The notes: generated from the letters alone by a model not told the origin. Counted from the stretch's first letter, positions 7,999 to 17,674 are shown. The stretch is DNA of 64,000 nt from Scandinavium manionii (GCF_024764775.1 NZ_JALIGC010000038.1:1-64000); one strand, 5' to 3'. Numbers and translations: made by a program.

Positions 7999-8540
7999 TT
8001 CGGCTGCTGCCAGCAGGTTGGGACGATTTCCAGATTATTCTGATCGTCGGACAGCCACAGCGTACCTTCCTGAAGCGTAGCCTGGAGTGACATATTGCGC
8101 GCCGCAAACGCCGTCAGCTGCGACAGTTGCGTATCGTCAAAGTACCAGATGCTCAGGTTTTTGAACCCGGCCAGCGCGGACTGATTTTGCTGCCACCAGA
8201 TTTCCGCGGCACGGCTGTTGTAGGTGAACAGCGCTACCTGCTTCGAACGCGAACAGGCTTTCTTAATGCGGCGTTCTTCGGGTAAACCGAGTTCAATCCA
8301 CAGGTCGATACCCAAGTGGTCGTTGAGCAGCCACACTTCCGGCTCGTCATCCGCACTCAGACCACGGGTAAACTGCAGACGATCGTCGGCATACATGATC
8401 CATGCCAGCAGGCGCAGCATCATGCGCTCTTCGGTTTCTGACGGATGCCGTGCCAGCGTCAGGCTGGCATCGAGAAATTGGTTACGGTCGAGGTCGGCAA
8501 CATTGACCATCGCTTTATAAATTGTCGCTTTCAGCGCCAT
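7995..8540 (-). CDS. yaeQ: YaeQ family protein
   Basis: Conserved proteobacterial family with a PD-(D/E)XK nuclease-like fold; the biological role is unsettled. E. coli YaeQ was reported to compensate for loss of RfaH. The start is set at 8540 (MALKATIYK), which aligns with the 181-aa E. coli protein. The frame stays open for another 16 codons to an ATG at 8588, but those residues are not conserved. It is coupled to arfB by a 4-nt overlap. No feature departs from the family. Confidence 0.93.
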   Translation of the reverse strand: MALKATIYKAMVNVADLDRNQFLDASLTLARHPSETEERMMLRLLAWIMYADDRLQFTRGLSADDEPEVWLLNDHLGIDLWIELGLPEERRIKKACSRSKQVALFTYNSRAAEIWWQQNQSALAGFKNLSIWYFDDTQLSQLTAFAARNMSLQATLQEGTLWLSDDQNNLEIVPTCWQQPK

Positions 8541-8645
8541 GATTTTACTCCTGAAAATTGGCGGCCATTGTACCGAAATCAGCCGCAAAAGGCTGTCGCC
8601 AATTCACCGCAAGACAGCTCATCCTGCTGATATTGCTTAAATGAG

Positions 8646-8656
8646 TATGGTATAGT
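8646..8656 (+). promoter_or_regulatory. Candidate promoter for yaeP-rof
   Basis: The extended -10 element TGGTATAGT (-10 TATAGT at 8651-8656, TG at 8648-8649) lies about 80 bp upstream of yaeP. No good -35 is visible, as is acceptable for an extended -10 promoter. Confidence 0.45.
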
Positions 8657-8735
8657 CACCTTGCTAAACAGAGTTTATCTTCGTAGGCTTAAACTTGCAT
8701 CCCACAGTTAAGTCAGAGCGCTGACAGGAGGGCAT

Positions 8736-8936
8736 GTGGAAAAGTATTGTGAGTTAATACGCAAGCGGTATGCGGAAATCGCCAGCGGAGACCTGGGATA
8801 TATACCTGATTCGCTGGGATGTGTGCTAAAAGTATTAAATGAAGTGGCGTCAGATGACGCGATTTCAGAGTCGGTCAGGGAAAAAGCGGCCTTTGCGGCG
8901 GCAAACTTACTGGTGAGCGATTATGTCAATGAATGA
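8736..8936 (+). CDS. yaeP: YaeP family small protein
   Basis: Conserved 66-aa protein of unknown function (UPF0253). The start is GTG at 8736, directly preceded by a strong AGGAGG site (8726-8731). The sequence MEKYCELIRKRYAEIASGDLG is nearly identical to E. coli YaeP. Its stop overlaps the rof start by 8 nt, so the two are made from one transcript. Some later work in E. coli proposes YaeP as a second inhibitor of Rho, which would make the pair functionally related. Confidence 0.93.
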   Translation: MEKYCELIRKRYAEIASGDLGYIPDSLGCVLKVLNEVASDDAISESVREKAAFAAANLLVSDYVNE

Positions 8937-9183
8937 GTCTTATCAACCCATCAACTGTGATGACTATGACAATCTCGAGCTCGCCTGTCAGAACCATCTC
9001 GTTTTGGCGCTGGAGCTGAAAGATGGCGAAGTGCTGAAGGCGAAAGCAAACGATCTAGTCTCACGCAAAAACGTTGAGTACCTTGTCATTGAAACCTCAG
9101 GCGAAAGCCGCGAGCTGCGACTTGACAAGATAGCCAGCTTTAGCCACCCGGATATCGGTACCGTGGTGGTAAGCGAAGAGTAA
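8929..9183 (+). CDS. rof: Rof, inhibitor of transcription termination factor Rho
   Basis: Small Sm-fold protein that binds Rho near its primary RNA sites and blocks Rho-dependent termination. Two in-frame ATGs are present (8923 and 8929). The second, giving MNESYQPINCDDYDNLELAC (84 aa), matches E. coli Rof and is preferred. It overlaps the yaeP end and is followed by a strong terminator hairpin. Confidence 0.94.
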   Translation: MNESYQPINCDDYDNLELACQNHLVLALELKDGEVLKAKANDLVSRKNVEYLVIETSGESRELRLDKIASFSHPDIGTVVVSEE

Positions 9184-9190
9184 TCCGCAG

Positions 9191-9217
9191 ACGGGCAGTG
9201 CTACTGCCCGTTTTTTT
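9191..9217 (+). terminator. rof terminator
   Basis: ACGGGCAG/CTGCCCGT forms a perfect 8-bp stem with a 5-nt loop and a T7 tail. The tail overlaps the last codons of the convergent tilS gene. Confidence 0.88.
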
Positions 9218-10502
9218 GTCTGATCATTGCCAAACCAACTTCCCCTTCCCTGCACTGCCCGTCGAGCGTCACAAAGTATCCCGCCGCTGCAATTAACGTC
9301 TCATTATAAAAAAGCAGCGGTGTGGTTTCTCTCAACCACGGCGCGACGCCCAGCTCCTGCCAGATTTTTTTGAGCTTACGCCCCCCGCTGCGCCCAACAA
9401 TATGCAACGTGCCGGACGCGGTGTAACGCACGCTGACGTGCTCATCGACATTTGGCGCGCGGATCTCAGCTCCCTCACTGAATCGAAGCGTATCACCATT
9501 GGGTAGCGGCAGCGGTTGAGCAATATCAGCCCACTCCAGCTGCGTGGCATTTTGCCGTTCGTACGTCGGGACCCACCACAGCTGCTGCTGATAGCGTCGA
9601 ACCTCGAAATCGCCCAGGCGCACCAGCGGATTCGCATCATCACGCGCCAGCGCCACTTCCCGCCAGATTCGCTCCAGCATCGCACGCGAAGGCATCATCG
9701 CCTGATGCCCCGCCAGCCAGCGACGAAGCAACGCCCCGCGGCGGGAATCGCTCACCTTCAACAGCGGTTCGATTGCAAGCTGTCCTTGCGCACCGGTAAG
9801 CGTGGCCAGTTCTTCAGCCAGCAGCTCATCCAGTAAGTGTTCCTGCTCACCGCACAACGCCGCGCTGCGTGCCGCCGCTTCGGCAAAATGCGGCCAACGT
9901 TCCGTCAGGAGCGGCACTACCCGCAGGCGCAGGAAGTTACGATCATAAGCGTCGTCGCCATTACTTTCATCTTCAATCCAGCGTAACCGGTGTTTGGCAG
10001 CCCACTGCTCAAGCGCTTCTCTACGCAGGTTGAGCAATGGGCGCAGTAGCGTCGTTCCAGCAAAGGCCGATTCTACATACATGCCCGACAGCCCCGCCGG
10101 ACCACTGCCACGCTTGAGCGCCAACAGCAGCGTTTCACACTGATCGTCTAAATGCTGCGCCGTGACCAGCGCTTCGCCCGGCTGCAATGCCGCACGGAAG
10201 GCGTCGTAGCGCGCTTCACGGGCGTGAGCTTCTACACCAAGCCCTTCGTCTGCCAGCGTTACCCTTACCACGTCCAGCGGAACTTTCAGCCCGGTACAAA
10301 TCTGCTGACAATGCGCCACCCAGGAGTCAGCGTTCGCACTCAACCCATGATGAATGTGGATAGCGCGTAGCGTGACATCAGGTGATTGCTCTCGCCAGCA
10401 CGCCAACTGGTGCAAAAGCACCGTCGAATCCAGGCCGCCGCTGAAGGCGACCAGAAAATGTCGATAAGGTTGTAACGCATCGATGACAGATTTCAGGCTC
10501 AT
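9201..10502 (-). CDS. tilS: tRNA(Ile)-lysidine synthetase
   Basis: Converts C34 of tRNA-Ile(CAU) to lysidine using ATP and lysine, which changes both codon reading and aminoacylation. It is essential in bacteria. The PP-loop motif SGGLDS lies at residues 21-26, followed by the N-type ATP pyrophosphatase domain and the C-terminal tRNA-binding domains (TilS family, about 215-433). Length 433 aa is normal. It starts 3 bp after the stop of the VOC-family gene and so probably shares the ldcC transcript. Confidence 0.96.
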   Translation of the reverse strand: MSLKSVIDALQPYRHFLVAFSGGLDSTVLLHQLACWREQSPDVTLRAIHIHHGLSANADSWVAHCQQICTGLKVPLDVVRVTLADEGLGVEAHAREARYDAFRAALQPGEALVTAQHLDDQCETLLLALKRGSGPAGLSGMYVESAFAGTTLLRPLLNLRREALEQWAAKHRLRWIEDESNGDDAYDRNFLRLRVVPLLTERWPHFAEAAARSAALCGEQEHLLDELLAEELATLTGAQGQLAIEPLLKVSDSRRGALLRRWLAGHQAMMPSRAMLERIWREVALARDDANPLVRLGDFEVRRYQQQLWWVPTYERQNATQLEWADIAQPLPLPNGDTLRFSEGAEIRAPNVDEHVSVRYTASGTLHIVGRSGGRKLKKIWQELGVAPWLRETTPLLFYNETLIAAAGYFVTLDGQCREGEVGLAMIRQKNGQ

Positions 10503-10505
10503 GAG

Positions 10506-10895
10506 TTATTGCTGATACAGCTCCAGCGGCAGTCCGTCCGGATCGCTAAAGAAAGTAAAGCGGCGGTCGGTAAACGGATCAATACGAATCGCCTCACATT
10601 TCACGCCATGGCTTTCGAGATGGGCAACGGAAGCATCAAGGTCATCCACACTAAAGGCCAGATGGCGCAGACCGCACGCTTCAGGGCGTGAAGGACGTGC
10701 AGGTGGAAACGGAAAAGAAAATAGCTCGATAGTGTACTGGCCGTTAAGCGCCAAATCGCCTTTCCAGGAATCGCGCTCTTCACGATAAAACTCGCCCTGC
10801 AGGGTGAAACCCAAAATATCGCAGTAGAACGCCTTACTCCTGGCGTAGTTGCTTGCGATGATGGCGATGTGGTGAACCTGTTTTAAACCCAGCAT
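10506..10895 (-). CDS. yaeR: VOC-superfamily (glyoxalase-like) metalloprotein YaeR
   Basis: 129-aa protein of the vicinal-oxygen-chelate superfamily, near-identical in layout to E. coli YaeR: two beta-alpha-beta-beta-beta modules with candidate metal ligands H9 (VHHIAI), a mid-chain His-Glu (RHLAFSVDDLD) and a C-terminal glutamate (LPLELYQ). The substrate is unknown. Family membership suggests a glyoxalase, dioxygenase or fosfomycin-resistance-like fold, but no activity can be assigned. It lies between ldcC and tilS on the same strand. Confidence 0.85.
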   Translation of the reverse strand: MLGLKQVHHIAIIASNYARSKAFYCDILGFTLQGEFYREERDSWKGDLALNGQYTIELFSFPFPPARPSRPEACGLRHLAFSVDDLDASVAHLESHGVKCEAIRIDPFTDRRFTFFSDPDGLPLELYQQ

Positions 10896-10914
10896 GTTTT
10901 CTCCTTATTGATAT

Positions 10915-10960
10915 CCGCAGCACGTTACCTGCGGCGAGCCGCCTGACGCAAGACATCAGG
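10915..10960. repeat. Two adjacent hairpins between ldcC and yaeR
   Basis: CCGCAG/CTGCGG (10915-10934) and GCCTGA/TCAGGC (10940-10960) are perfect 6-bp inverted repeats side by side. The second includes the ldcC stop codon. The GCCTGA...TCAGGC arms resemble enterobacterial REP-type palindromes. No U-tract follows, so they are more likely mRNA-stabilising or REP-like than terminators. Confidence 0.55.
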
Positions 10961-13094
10961 CCTCTTTTAAGACTCGTACCCAGTACACGCCCTCTTCATC
11001 ACGCTTCGCGCCGTGGATGTCGGTTTCAAAGCCAGGATAATGACGTCCAATGGAGCACAGCATCAGCAGGAAATCGAGCACCGCCCGGCTTTCCTCGGTG
11101 ATCACCTCTCCCGGCATTAGCAACGGAACACCCGGCGGATACGGCAGGATCATGTTAGCCGAAACGCGGCCCACTAGCTGCTCTATCTGGATTGTTTCCA
11201 CCTCACCTTTGATCTGCCGCTGCCAGGCTTTGTGCGGCGTCATTTTCATTTCCGGCAGTACGTCGAACGCGCGCAGCATCAGATGCGAAAGCTGATGCTG
11301 GCAGATAAGCTTGTGGATCCCCCGAGCCAGATCCTGAATGCGCATGTTGCGATAGAAATCAGGATCTTCAGCATACAGATCCGGCAGCATGTTTTTGACC
11401 CGCAAATTCAGATCGTAGGAGCGTTTAAACTCCGTCAGGCCACGCAGCAGGCCCATCGCCCGGGTTTTGTCGATCCCGATGCTGAACAGGAACAGCAAAT
11501 TATACGGCCCGGTTTTCTCAACCACCACACCTCGCTCATCGAGGAATTTCGCCACCAGCGCCGCTGGGATCCCCTCTTCGCTCATGTTGCCTTGCTCGTC
11601 CATCCCCGGTGTCAGGATCGTGACTTTCACCGGATCGAGGTACATATGATCCGCATCGGCGTCGGCAAATCCGTGCCAGTCTTCCCCAGGCGATACCGGC
11701 CAGCATTCGGCTTCATCCACCTTTTCCGGCTGCCAGATGTCAAAGAACCAACCGTCAGACTCTTCGCGCAGACGTTGCACCTCTTTACGGAAATGCAGCG
11801 CGCGTTCAACAGAACGGTTAATCAGGCGCTTGCCCGGATTTCCACGCAGCATCGCCGCGGCGGTTTCAATCGAGGCTACAATCGGGTAACTCGGCGACGT
11901 CGAGGTGTGCATCATGAAGGCTTCATTGAAGGTATCTTCATCATAGTCGCCTTTGATGTGGATAAGCGATGCCTGCGACAGCGCCGCCAGCATTTTATGC
12001 GTGGACTGCGTTTCGTAGATAACTTTGCCCGGCACGCGATCGCCACTCATCCCGCTTTTGCCGTCATAAATCGCATGAAAATTGGTGTACGGCACCCACG
12101 CAGAATCAAAGTGAATCGACGGCACGTCGAGGGTCTCTTTAATCCAGGTGGTGTTATACAGCAGGCCGTCATAGGTGGAATTGGTAATAACCGCGTGAAC
12201 TGGCCATTCCGCCCCAAAAGTGGCGCTGACTTTTTGCCTGATGCTGTCGCGGGTAAACTCCCGCTTCGGGATCCCGCCCAGAATACCGAGCGCATTACGG
12301 GTTGGCTTCAGCCACAGCGGCACTACGTCACTCATCATCAGTAAATGCGCCAGCGACTTATGACAGTTGCGGTCAATCAGCAGCGTACTTCCCGTCGGCG
12401 CTGCATACATGCCAACGATTTTGTTCGACGTCGACGTGCCGTTGGTTACCATGTAGCTCTGCTCGGCACCAAACGTACGCGCGATATACTCTTCCGCTTC
12501 CAGATGCGGGCCGGTATGATCGAGCAGCGAGCCCAACTCAGTCACCGATATCGAGACATCCGCCTTCAGGGTATTTCCGCCGAAGAAATCGTAAAACAGG
12601 CAGCCTACCGGGCTTTTTTGATATGCCGTGCCCGCCATGTGTCCTGGCGTACAGAAGGTATATTTCCCCTCTTTGACATAATTAAACAGCGCCCGGGTAA
12701 ACGGCGGGGTGATATTGTCGAGGTATTCGGTGGTGTACTGGCGTATACGCGTGGCGATGTCTTCTTCCGCACCCAGCGCGTACTCAAAGAACCACAGCGC
12801 CATGCGCATATCGTTGACGCTGACATCCAGCGTGGAATGGGTGTTGATAAATGCATAGAGCGGCAAATATTCGTTGAGCTGATTGATATCGCGGCACAGC
12901 TCTTCACCGTATTCATCCCAGTCGAAGATAACCCCGCAGATTCGCGGATTCTGCTCAATGAACTTGATTAGGTCAGCGCTGTTTTGCGGCCAGATAATTT
13001 TGAATCCCTGCTGCGTCAGCGACGCTTCCAGGTCCTTAACCGGCTGATCTTTATGGTAGACGCCGTGCGGCCCCATGATGGCGATGATATTCAC
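10956..13094 (-). CDS. ldcC: Lysine decarboxylase, constitutive type
   Basis: PLP-dependent enzyme that converts lysine to cadaverine and CO2. It has an N-terminal wing (response-regulator-like) domain, the PLP core with the Schiff-base lysine in STHK (around residue 367), and a C-terminal domain. Length 712 aa. Its position next to accA and lack of a cadB neighbour identify it as LdcC rather than the acid-induced CadA. It starts with GTG at 13094 behind a strong AGGAGG. It lies downstream of accA but is separated from it by a terminator-like hairpin. Confidence 0.94.
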   Translation of the reverse strand: MNIIAIMGPHGVYHKDQPVKDLEASLTQQGFKIIWPQNSADLIKFIEQNPRICGVIFDWDEYGEELCRDINQLNEYLPLYAFINTHSTLDVSVNDMRMALWFFEYALGAEEDIATRIRQYTTEYLDNITPPFTRALFNYVKEGKYTFCTPGHMAGTAYQKSPVGCLFYDFFGGNTLKADVSISVTELGSLLDHTGPHLEAEEYIARTFGAEQSYMVTNGTSTSNKIVGMYAAPTGSTLLIDRNCHKSLAHLLMMSDVVPLWLKPTRNALGILGGIPKREFTRDSIRQKVSATFGAEWPVHAVITNSTYDGLLYNTTWIKETLDVPSIHFDSAWVPYTNFHAIYDGKSGMSGDRVPGKVIYETQSTHKMLAALSQASLIHIKGDYDEDTFNEAFMMHTSTSPSYPIVASIETAAAMLRGNPGKRLINRSVERALHFRKEVQRLREESDGWFFDIWQPEKVDEAECWPVSPGEDWHGFADADADHMYLDPVKVTILTPGMDEQGNMSEEGIPAALVAKFLDERGVVVEKTGPYNLLFLFSIGIDKTRAMGLLRGLTEFKRSYDLNLRVKNMLPDLYAEDPDFYRNMRIQDLARGIHKLICQHQLSHLMLRAFDVLPEMKMTPHKAWQRQIKGEVETIQIEQLVGRVSANMILPYPPGVPLLMPGEVITEESRAVLDFLLMLCSIGRHYPGFETDIHGAKRDEEGVYWVRVLKEA

Positions 13095-13150
13095 GCATTC
13101 CTCCTGGAAAAAAACCTGTGCTAATCATAGCGCAGCTGAACCGCAGGTAT

Positions 13151-13179
13151 AAAAAAAGCCACACAGTGTGTGGCTTTTT
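13151..13179 (-). terminator. Terminator-like hairpin after accA
   Basis: GCCACAC/GTGTGGC with A7 on the left and T5 on the right. On the minus strand it follows accA by about 18 bp and has the form of an intrinsic terminator. Some readthrough to ldcC is likely, as the two are cotranscribed in E. coli. Confidence 0.8.
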
Positions 13180-13196
13180 CGGAGCACTCTATACGC

Positions 13197-14156
13197 TTAC
13201 GCGTAGCCGTAGCTCATCAGTCGCTGGTAGCGACGGTTGAGCAGGTCTTCGGTGCTCAGCACGTCCAGATCTTCCAGATCGGCCAACAGCTGGGCTTTCA
13301 GGCTGGCAGCCATCGCTTCCGGCTTACGATGTGCGCCACCCAGTGGTTCCGGGATAACGGTATCGATAAGCTTCAGCTCTTTCAGACGCGGCGCGATGAT
13401 GCCCATGGCTTCAGCAGCCAGTGGCGCTTTGTCAGCGCTTTTCCACAGAATGGAGGCGCAACCTTCCGGAGAGATAACGGAATAGGTGCTGTATTGCAGC
13501 ATATTCACTTTATCGCCCACGCCGATCGCCAGTGCACCACCGGAGCCGCCTTCACCAATTACGGTGCAGATTACCGGCACCTTCAGGCGAGACATTTCAC
13601 GCAGGTTGCGGGCGATCGCTTCAGACTGACCGCGCTCTTCCGCGCCCACGCCAGGGTATGCGCCCGGGGTGTCGATGAAGGTCACGATAGGCATTTTGAA
13701 GCGTTCAGCCATTTCCATCAGGCGCAGCGCTTTACGGTAACCTTCCGGAGCCGGCATACCGAAGTTGCGGCGGATTTTCTCTTTGGTTTCACGGCCTTTC
13801 TGATGGCCAATGACCATCACCGGGCGCCCTTCCAGACGTGCGATACCGCCGATGATAGCTTTGTCGTCGGCATAGGCACGATCGCCCGCCAGCTCGTCAA
13901 ACTCATCGAACGCCAGGCGCAGATAATCCAGGGTATATGGGCGCTGCGGATGGCGTGCCAGTTGGGCCACTTGCCATGCACCAAGATCGGCGAAAATTTT
14001 ACGTGTCAGTTCTACGCTTTTTTCACGCAGACGATGCACTTCTTCGTCGATGTTAATATCCAGTTTTTCATCCTGACGGCCCACGGCGGTCAGAGAATCG
14101 ATTTTCGCTTCCAGCTCTGCAATCGGCTGTTCGAAATCAAGGAAATTCAGACTCAT
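13197..14156 (-). CDS. accA: Acetyl-CoA carboxylase carboxyltransferase, alpha subunit
   Basis: Transfers the carboxyl group from carboxybiotin to acetyl-CoA to form malonyl-CoA, the first committed step of fatty-acid synthesis. It works as an alpha2-beta2 complex with AccD. The 319-aa sequence contains the crotonase-type glycine-rich oxyanion segment (GEGGSGGALAIGVGD). An N-terminal helical region begins MSLNFLDFEQPIAELE. It lies 12 bp after dnaE in the long minus-strand cluster. Confidence 0.97.
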   Translation of the reverse strand: MSLNFLDFEQPIAELEAKIDSLTAVGRQDEKLDINIDEEVHRLREKSVELTRKIFADLGAWQVAQLARHPQRPYTLDYLRLAFDEFDELAGDRAYADDKAIIGGIARLEGRPVMVIGHQKGRETKEKIRRNFGMPAPEGYRKALRLMEMAERFKMPIVTFIDTPGAYPGVGAEERGQSEAIARNLREMSRLKVPVICTVIGEGGSGGALAIGVGDKVNMLQYSTYSVISPEGCASILWKSADKAPLAAEAMGIIAPRLKELKLIDTVIPEPLGGAHRKPEAMAASLKAQLLADLEDLDVLSTEDLLNRRYQRLMSYGYA

Positions 14157-14168
14157 AGTATTCCTGTA

Positions 14169-17100
14169 TTAGTCAAACTCCAGTTCCACCTGCTCCGACC
14201 CAATGAGGCCACGCAACTCGTTCAGTAAACGGTCGCTCGGAGAAACACGCCAGGTCGCGCCAAAGCGCAGCCGTGCGCGTGCATCCGCCCTCTGATAGTA
14301 GAGATGTACTGGAATTGTCCCCGAACGATGGGGTTCCAGAGACTGACGGAGACGGTTTAAAAGCTGGTCATCAATTTGCCTGTCCGTCAGCGAGATAGCA
14401 AGCCCGCGAGCATATTTTTCCCGGGCTTCGTCAATGTCCATAACTTCACGGGCGGTCATTTTAAGCCCCCCGCTGAAGTCATCAAAGCTGACCTGTCCGC
14501 TGACGATAAGTATGCGGTCTTTTTCCAGCAAATGCTGGTATTTATCCAGCGCGTCGGTGAACAACATCACCTCCAGCCGCCCGGAACGGTCATCCAGCGT
14601 ACAGATGCCGATACGATTGCCTCGCTTGGTGACCATTACCCGCGAAGCAATCACGAGCCCCGCCGCCGTGGTCACTTTACCACGATCGGTCGGATGCATG
14701 TCTTTAAGCCTCAGGCCGCCGACATAGCGCTCAATTTCTCTGAGATACTGGGTGATCGGGTGGCCGGTCAGGTATAAGCCCAACGTTTCCCGTTCGCCAT
14801 CCAGTACGATTTGTTCCGGCCACGGCTGGCAGCTGGCGTAGGACTGTTCCACCTGCTCCGGCTCATCGGCCAGAACGCCGAACATATCCGCCTGGCCGAT
14901 GGCTTCGGCTTTGGCATGCTGATCTGCCGCTTTTAATGCGTCAGGCAGCGAGTTTGCCAACGCCGCGCGGTGCGGTCCGAGGCGGTCAAAGGCCCCGGAC
15001 ATGATCAGTTTCTCCAGCACACGTTTGTTGAGCTTTTTGGTGTCTACACGGGCGCAGAGGTCAAACAGCTCGCGGAAATAACCGCCTTCGTTACGTGCTT
15101 CAAGAATCGCTTCAATCGGGCCTTCGCCGACGCCTTTAATTGCGCCGATACCGTACACGATTTCTCCTTCGTCATTGACGTGGAAATGATACAGCCCGGA
15201 GTTAATATCCGGCGGCAGAATTTTCAGCCCCATGCGCCAGCATTCATCCACCAACCCGACGACTTTCTCGGTGTTATCCATATCCGCGGTCATGACCGCC
15301 GCCATAAACTCAGCCGGATAGTGCGCCTTCAGCCACAGCGTCTGGTAAGAGACCAGTGCGTAGGCCGCGGAGTGCGATTTGTTAAAACCGTATCCGGCGA
15401 ATTTTTCCACCAGGTCGAAGATTTTCATCGACAGTTCGCCGTCGACGCCGTTATTGATTGCGCCTTCTTCGAACGTGCCACGCTGCTTGGCCATCTCTTC
15501 GGGCTTTTTCTTACCCATAGCACGACGCAGCATATCCGCACCGCCGAGGGTATAACCTGACAGTACCTGGGCAATCTGCATCACCTGTTCCTGGTACAGG
15601 ATGATACCGTAGGTTGGCTCCAGTACAGGTTTCAGGCTTTCGTGCTGCCATTGTACGTCAGGATAGGAAATCTCTTCGCGCCCGTGCTTACGGTCGATAA
15701 AGTTATCTACCATGCCGGACTGCAGCGGCCCCGGACGGAACAGGGCCACCAGGGCTATCATATCTTCGAAGCAGTCAGGCTGCAGACGCTTGATCAGGTC
15801 TTTCATGCCGCGAGATTCAAGCTGGAACACCGCCGTGGTTTCCGAGCGTTGCAGCATGTCGAAGCTTTTCTTATCTTCCAACGGGATAGCGGCGATATCA
15901 ATCGGCTCTAAGCCCTGCTTCGCCCGGCGCGGGTTGATCATCTTCAACGCCCAGTCGATGATCGTCAGCGTACGCAGCCCCAGGAAGTCAAACTTCACCA
16001 GCCCGGCATATTCCACGTCGTTTTTATCGAACTGGGTCACCGGATGAAGCCCGGATTCATCGCAGTACAGCGGGGCAAAGTCGGTAATTTTAGTCGGCGC
16101 GATAACCACGCCCCCAGCGTGCTTACCGGCGTTACGGGTGACCCCTTCGAGCTGACGAGCCATATCAATCAGCCCGCGAACTTCTTCATCTGCCTCGTAG
16201 ATTTCCGGCAACTGGGGTTCAGCTTCAAAGGCTTTGGCAAGCGTCATGCCCGGGTCGGGCGGCACCAGTTTGGATATTCTGTCAACGAAACCATACGGGT
16301 GGCCGAGCACGCGGCCCACGTCGCGGATAACCGCTTTCGCCGCCATCGTACCGAAGGTAATAATCTGCGATACCGCGTCACGACCGTACATTTCCGCTAC
16401 GTGTTCGATTACCTGATCGCGTTTCTCCATACAGAAGTCAACGTCGAAGTCGGGCATGGATACACGTTCCGGGTTAAGGAAACGTTCGAACAGCAGGTCG
16501 AATTCCAGCGGATCGAGGTCGGTAATTTTCAGCGCGTACGCCACCAGCGAGCCTGCACCGGAACCACGTCCCGGGCCTACCGGCACGCCGTTATCCTTCG
16601 ACCACTGGATAAATTCCATGACGATAAGGAAGTAGCCCGGGAACCCCATCTGGTTGATAACCTGAAGTTCGATGTCCAGACGTTCATCGTACGGCGGGCG
16701 TTTTTCAGCGCGTACGGCCGGGTCCGGGAACAGGAATTCAAGACGATCTTCCAGACCTTCTTTCGATTTCACGACGAGGAAATCTTCGGTGGTCATATCC
16801 CCGGTCGGGAACTGCGGCAGGAAGTATTCACCGAGACGGACGGTGACGTTGCAGCGTTTAGCGATTTCAACGGTATTGATCAGCGCTTCCGGAATATCGG
16901 AAAACAGCTCGCACATCTCGTCTTCGTTACGCATGTACTGCTGCGCAGAATAGTTGCGCGGGCGCTTAGGATCGTCGAGCGTGAAACCGTCGTGAATGGC
17001 CACGCGAATTTCATGCGCGTCAAAGTCGCTGGCATCGATAAACCGCACGTCGTTGGTTGCTACGACAGGTAAACCACGCTCTTCAGCCAGTTTTACCGCC

Positions 17101-17651
17101 GCGTGCAGGTAATTTTCTTCGTCCTGACGACCAGTACGGATCAGTTCCAGATAGTAGCGATCCGGGAAATGCTCCTGATAAAACGCCGCACACTGTTCGG
17201 CCAGCGCCATGTTGCCGCGCAACAATGCCCGGCCCACATCGCCCATTCGTGCGCCGGACAGCAGGATCAGCCCTTCTTTCTGCTCGACCAGCCAGTCTCT
17301 GTCGATATACGGCCCTTGTGCGCCGTACCCACGCTGATAGGCGCGTGAAATCAGCAACGTCAGGTTCTGATAGCCTTCGTTATTGCTGGCAATGACCGTC
17401 AGCTGTGTCAGTTCATCGGCAAACAGCTCGCTTTGAACGTGGAAATCCGCACCGATAATCGGCTTTAGACCGGCTCCGTGACCCGCGCCGTAAAACTTCA
17501 CCAGGCCGCAGAGGTTGGTGAAGTCGGTGATCGCCAGCGCAGGCATGCCGAGAGCGGCCGCCTTTTTCACCAGCGGCCCGGTCTTCGCCAGCCCATCAAT
17601 CATGGAGTAGTCGCTATGCACCCGCAGGTGTACGAAACGTGGTTCAGCCAT
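14169..17651 (-). CDS. dnaE: DNA polymerase III alpha subunit
   Basis: Replicative polymerase subunit. Its 1160 aa equal the E. coli length. The N-terminal PHP domain begins HLRVHSDYSMIDG. The palm carries the catalytic aspartates in PDFDVDF (around 400). A C-terminal OB fold and tau-binding region follow. It lies in the cluster lpxB-rnhB-dnaE-accA, 23 bp after rnhB, an arrangement conserved across enterobacteria that couples replication and envelope genes on one transcript. Confidence 0.98.
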   Translation of the reverse strand: MAEPRFVHLRVHSDYSMIDGLAKTGPLVKKAAALGMPALAITDFTNLCGLVKFYGAGHGAGLKPIIGADFHVQSELFADELTQLTVIASNNEGYQNLTLLISRAYQRGYGAQGPYIDRDWLVEQKEGLILLSGARMGDVGRALLRGNMALAEQCAAFYQEHFPDRYYLELIRTGRQDEENYLHAAVKLAEERGLPVVATNDVRFIDASDFDAHEIRVAIHDGFTLDDPKRPRNYSAQQYMRNEDEMCELFSDIPEALINTVEIAKRCNVTVRLGEYFLPQFPTGDMTTEDFLVVKSKEGLEDRLEFLFPDPAVRAEKRPPYDERLDIELQVINQMGFPGYFLIVMEFIQWSKDNGVPVGPGRGSGAGSLVAYALKITDLDPLEFDLLFERFLNPERVSMPDFDVDFCMEKRDQVIEHVAEMYGRDAVSQIITFGTMAAKAVIRDVGRVLGHPYGFVDRISKLVPPDPGMTLAKAFEAEPQLPEIYEADEEVRGLIDMARQLEGVTRNAGKHAGGVVIAPTKITDFAPLYCDESGLHPVTQFDKNDVEYAGLVKFDFLGLRTLTIIDWALKMINPRRAKQGLEPIDIAAIPLEDKKSFDMLQRSETTAVFQLESRGMKDLIKRLQPDCFEDMIALVALFRPGPLQSGMVDNFIDRKHGREEISYPDVQWQHESLKPVLEPTYGIILYQEQVMQIAQVLSGYTLGGADMLRRAMGKKKPEEMAKQRGTFEEGAINNGVDGELSMKIFDLVEKFAGYGFNKSHSAAYALVSYQTLWLKAHYPAEFMAAVMTADMDNTEKVVGLVDECWRMGLKILPPDINSGLYHFHVNDEGEIVYGIGAIKGVGEGPIEAILEARNEGGYFRELFDLCARVDTKKLNKRVLEKLIMSGAFDRLGPHRAALANSLPDALKAADQHAKAEAIGQADMFGVLADEPEQVEQSYASCQPWPEQIVLDGERETLGLYLTGHPITQYLREIERYVGGLRLKDMHPTDRGKVTTAAGLVIASRVMVTKRGNRIGICTLDDRSGRLEVMLFTDALDKYQHLLEKDRILIVSGQVSFDDFSGGLKMTAREVMDIDEAREKYARGLAISLTDRQIDDQLLNRLRQSLEPHRSGTIPVHLYYQRADARARLRFGATWRVSPSDRLLNELRGLIGSEQVELEFD

Positions 17652-17674
17652 CTTCAGAATCCCGCTTTACTTAT

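Noticed and set aside
11232..12344. 370-codon open frame on the plus strand opposite ldcC
   Set aside because: It is antisense to a conserved decarboxylase, has low-complexity Arg/His composition, and shows no ribosome-binding site or family resemblance.
13170..14228. 352-codon plus-strand frame opposite accA
   Set aside because: Antisense shadow of accA; no domain, no plausible promoter.
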